Assembly: GCA_050260375.1 (NCBI GenBank)
Contig: JBLNCA010000037.1
Coordinates: forward strand, 186,001-250,000
Length of the DNA: 64,000 nucleotides
Source of the DNA: DTFZ01 sp050260375
GTDB taxonomy: Bacteria > Bacillota > Clostridia > Christensenellales > SZUA-584
Direction of reading: 5' to 3'
The notes below the pieces were generated by a model. It had not been told where the DNA came from and did no database searches. It worked only from the letters and a program-made list of their open reading frames with translations. This document shows, in pieces, positions 61,887-64,000 of the stretch. The translations under genes and the position numbers were made by a program. Within the stretch, counting starts at the first letter, position 1. Every line of letters starts with the position of its first letter.

Positions 61887-61917
61887 CAAAAGCCCCGGGG
61901 GATTTTCCCTCGAGGCT
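61887..61917 (-). terminator. Terminator between regulator and HNH genes
   Basis: On the - strand AGCCTCGAGGGA pairs with TCCCCCGGGGCT (61917 to 61891), with one mismatch and a G-U, then TTTT (61891-61888). It divides the early genes from the packaging and late operon. Confidence 0.65.
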
Positions 61918-61980
61918 CTGCTTTATTCTGGTTTCCTAAGTATATACTATCACAAAGGGGTACATGACAAACAGTGACAT

Positions 61981-62397
61981 TTACTGCTGAGTTTGCGGAA
62001 CTGTAATGTTTTCTATTGCTTCATCGTGAAGTCGGTATACATGGCGCACATTATAGCCCATGTCAACAGCTATTTGCTCCCAAGTCTTGAAGCAGAGGTA
62101 GCGCAGCTCCAGCAGCGTCTGATGCTCTGTGTTATCCACGTTTTTGATGAGCCTGACCATTTCGCGCTTCAGGTCAACGAGCCGATTGATGTCACGGTTG
62201 ATTTCCGCTTGCAAGTCGATTATCTTTGCCACAGCATCGGCCATCGTTGATGTACTACGATTTGGATTGCGAGGCATGCCCGTTAGGGTGTAGGTGCATT
62301 TCGTAGCCAGTTCATTTAGCGAAGCAATCTGCTCTAGCTTGGAATTTATACGCTGGTCGAGCCTATATGCCTGCACGAGATATGCTTTAACAGTCAT
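61981..62397 (-). CDS. DUF1492 / sigma-region-4-like late regulator
   Basis: A 138-residue protein. A coiled-coil first half (LVQAYRLDQRINSKLEQIASLNELA) is followed by an HTH of sigma-70 region 4 type (LRYLCFKTWEQIAVDMGYNVRHVYRLHDEAI). Such ArpU/DUF1492-like proteins switch on late phage genes. A terminator follows it, and the packaging operon begins after that, fitting this role. Confidence 0.8.
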   Translation of the reverse strand: MTVKAYLVQAYRLDQRINSKLEQIASLNELATKCTYTLTGMPRNPNRSTSTMADAVAKIIDLQAEINRDINRLVDLKREMVRLIKNVDNTEHQTLLELRYLCFKTWEQIAVDMGYNVRHVYRLHDEAIENITVPQTQQ

Positions 62398-62615
62398 GCC
62401 GTCACCTCCGTTTTCAGCTTGGTGATGAGCATTTCCGGGTCGATGCTTGTCAGCACCCCAAACCAGCCGGAACGGAAGAATTGTTCAATACGGCTGCGCT
62501 CATACTGCGCTGAACGGTTGTTGGGATTCATAGAAAGAGTACGCAACGCCTTGCGGTAATCCTTGACCGCCTGAAGAATGATGGCGTTAGCCAGGTTATT
62601 ATAATTGTCAATCAT
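62394..62615 (-). CDS. Small phage protein upstream of the late regulator
   Basis: A 73-residue protein, MIDNYNNLANAIILQAVKDYRKALRTL..., common in Firmicutes prophages just before the DUF1492 gene. The middle (NNRSAQYERSRIEQFFRSGWFGVLT) is a conserved stretch. The longer frame lacks a ribosome site; TAGGAG stands ten bases before ATG 62615. It overlaps the next gene by four bases. Function unknown. Confidence 0.7.
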   Translation of the reverse strand: MIDNYNNLANAIILQAVKDYRKALRTLSMNPNNRSAQYERSRIEQFFRSGWFGVLTSIDPEMLITKLKTEVTA

Positions 62616-62706
62616 ATGTGACACGCTCCTAAACTTTATTTTTTGAAGAAGCAGTGTCGCATTGTTAGCATTGTATATGTAAAGCACGGATGCGTTGTTT
62701 TCAAAA

Positions 62707-62991
62707 TCATTGCAGGGAGCCGTTAATAACAGCTCGCACCTCGTCAACCGAACGGACTACCGAAGCGGTGCCGCCACAGGCGAGGATTTTACGAATAGTT
62801 GCCTCTTGCAGTTTTGTTGTTTTGCCGACCGGTGTTTTTACTTCAAATGCGTAAAACTTGCCATCAATACAGGCAACGATATCCGGGATACCCGCTGTGC
62901 CGTATATTCCGCCGTGTTCCTTCCAAGCGAAGCACTTCGGCACAGTTTTTAAATAGCGAAGGATTTTAGATACGATTTCTTTTTCAGACAC
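62707..62991 (-). CDS. VRR-NUC domain nuclease
   Basis: A 94-residue protein with the VRR-NUC (PD-(D/E)xK-like) core: EHGGIYGTAGIPDIVACIDGKFYAFEVKTPVGKTTKLQ, where Asp and ExK are the metal-binding residues. Stand-alone VRR-NUC proteins in phages are thought to act as Holliday-junction or flap nucleases. It begins at GTG 62991 after GGAGG and lies between the replication protein and the small genes. Confidence 0.88.
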   Translation of the reverse strand: MSEKEIVSKILRYLKTVPKCFAWKEHGGIYGTAGIPDIVACIDGKFYAFEVKTPVGKTTKLQEATIRKILACGGTASVVRSVDEVRAVINGSLQ

Positions 62992-63003
62992 ATGATCCTC
63001 CTT

Positions 63004-63246
63004 GTAACTTATTTGCAGCTTGTAACCTCGTAACCTCGAAATATATAGGTGTGCATATATTTACACGCACATACGCGCTCGCGCTATGGAGGTTTTTGCT
63101 CTCGCGTGTATACCCATAATTTTAGAAGTTACAAAGTTACAAAAGGTAAGAGAAATCAAATTGTGCTTGTATATAGCGGTTTTTGGGCGTAACTTTTCTT
63201 GTAACTTTTCCTCTTCGGGAAGTTGCGTTTTGGACTGTGAGGTTAC
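63004..63246. other. Cluster of GTTAC repeats (possible replication origin)
   Basis: Eight copies of GTTAC or its complement GTAAC lie at 63004, 63022, 63030, 63128, 63136, 63189, 63201 and 63242 (first bases). Two pairs are spaced exactly eight bases (GTAACCTCGTAAC and GTTACAAAGTTAC), and one pair twelve. The region has no convincing gene and follows the replication gene. It could be an origin with iterons or an operator array. Confidence 0.45.
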
Positions 63247-63257
63247 ATTTACATTGT

Positions 63258-64000
63258 TCATAGCGGTTCTATCTCTGTGATCTCAAAGCCGGACACATCA
63301 CATCGAGCCTTCAACAGCTCATAATTGAGTGTCCAAACACGCCGATTTTCTGATCCGATGCGTTTTTGCACATTGCTTTCAAGAAAATAATCTGAGTGAG
63401 CCAGCTGCTTTTTGAATTGTGCGTAGGTCAGTGTTTCGCCGACAACGGCGTAATCCTTGCGGTATTTGGTATATTTGTCGTATACGGGGTTGAGCCGAAG
63501 CGCCAACACGGTGTTACCATCGCAGAGGGTGTATTCACTTTTTGGATCCAGCCCCATGCGCGACATTATTTCAAGCGTCTGCTCGACCACGCTTTTATTG
63601 CTCAATCCGCCATCAAGCAAATATTCCTTTGCCGCAAATTCGATGTACTTTGTGCAGCGTTCAAGGTTATGTGGGAGTGCCTCATGCCAAGTAAGACCGA
63701 GCGACTTGCATAGCTTTTCGAGTAGCCGCAAACCGGTTACCATACAGGCAAGGTTATTAACGATTCGCGACGGAAGCTCCTTGCTGAAGCATCCAAGCGC
63801 TTCCTCATACCATGAATAACATTCGTTTACTGTTGTTTTCAGTGCGATATTCAATAAACTATGCCCGAAGCTACCGAGCATATCGGCACATCGGCATAAC
63901 TCTTGAAAAGTCGTACGATATCCTACGGGTTTCAGGTCTTTCTTGGAAAATAAAAGCTCGATGCTGCGTTCCCTGATTGCAGCTTCATCTGCCGATTCCT
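63258..64000 (-). CDS. Phage replication-type protein, C-terminal part (gene runs off the window)
   Basis: The frame is open to the window edge (reading ...ESADEAAIRERSIELLFSKKDLKPVGYRT...) and ends in EITEIEPL, so at least 246 residues are visible. It is helical, then has a winged-helix-like end (YAQFKKQLAHSDYFLESNVQKRIGSENRRVWTLN). This looks like the tail of a large phage primase/helicase, which is expected at this place, but the catalytic parts are outside the window, so the name is inference. Confidence 0.6.
   Translation of the reverse strand, partial: ESADEAAIRERSIELLFSKKDLKPVGYRTTFQELCRCADMLGSFGHSLLNIALKTTVNECYSWYEEALGCFSKELPSRIVNNLACMVTGLRLLEKLCKSLGLTWHEALPHNLERCTKYIEFAAKEYLLDGGLSNKSVVEQTLEIMSRMGLDPKSEYTLCDGNTVLALRLNPVYDKYTKYRKDYAVVGETLTYAQFKKQLAHSDYFLESNVQKRIGSENRRVWTLNYELLKARCDVSGFEITEIEPL

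Noticed and set aside
63061..63261. A 66-residue frame on the - strand (MNNVNVTSQSKTQLPEE...) that begins on an ATGA overlap with the replication gene.
   Set aside because: It has no ribosome site, its residues follow from the GTTAC repeats, and it ends in low-complexity Ala/Arg codons. The overlap may be chance, so I treat the region as non-coding.

Overview
The window looks like the chromosome of an anaerobic, Gram-positive-type bacterium (Clostridia-like). The signs are strong AGGAGG ribosome sites, a lipoprotein sugar-binding protein, M32 and ROK/RpiR families, and a three-recombinase prophage. It falls into three parts. Positions 1-26,200 are host genes on the + strand; they are relatively GC-rich and strikingly fond of the Ile codon ATA. 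Positions 26,200-33,060 are an AT-richer mobile and cargo stretch. Positions 33,060-64,000 are most of a siphovirus-type prophage, read entirely on the - strand.

Host part. The end of galM is followed by a uroporphyrinogen-decarboxylase-family protein paired with a homocysteine-methyltransferase-family protein. Next is a sugar locus: ROK regulator, RpiR regulator with repeated palindromic operators, ADP-dependent glucokinase/phosphofructokinase-family protein, FGGY (xylulokinase-like) kinase, an RbsABC-like ABC importer, class II aldolase, a mannose-6-phosphate-isomerase-like cupin, a D-tagatose/D-psicose 3-epimerase-family protein, and DhaK plus DhaL. Together they describe import, epimerisation, phosphorylation and aldol cleavage of an unidentified ketose-type sugar, with a dihydroxyacetone or erythrulose kinase at the end. 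The locus closes with a strong terminator at about 17,030. A second cluster (17,164-21,865) encodes a MobA-like NTP transferase fused to an HD domain, a C-GCAxxG-C-C protein, an AMP-dependent CoA-ligase-like protein, an XdhC-family protein and a histidine phosphatase; it resembles accessory genes of molybdenum hydroxylases. A MATE exporter, an M32 carboxypeptidase and an asparaginase follow.

Mobile and cargo part. A group II intron (26,551-28,452) interrupts the conserved 3' end of an rlmD/rumA-type 23S rRNA methyltransferase remnant; joining the flanks restores the reading frame exactly. Next come a nucleotidyltransferase, a SAM methyltransferase, a Vat-type acetyltransferase and a small protein, bracketed by similar IS-end-like repeats. 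A Mef-like MFS exporter follows, preceded by a six-codon leader, MYLIFM, and an attenuator. This resembles antibiotic-resistance cargo.

Prophage part, read right to left: end of a replication protein, a cluster of GTTAC repeats, VRR-NUC nuclease, DUF1492 regulator, HNH nuclease, small terminase, S-adenosylmethionine synthetase, two ParB-domain DNA methyltransferases, large terminase, portal, ClpP-like protease, HK97 capsid, head fibre, connectors, tail tube, tail chaperone with a textbook -1 frameshift signal, tape measure, Dit, tail endopeptidase-like protein with a LamG-like domain, GH18-like tail protein, holin, amidase and three serine-recombinase genes. The late genes look intact; the right end of the prophage lies outside the window.
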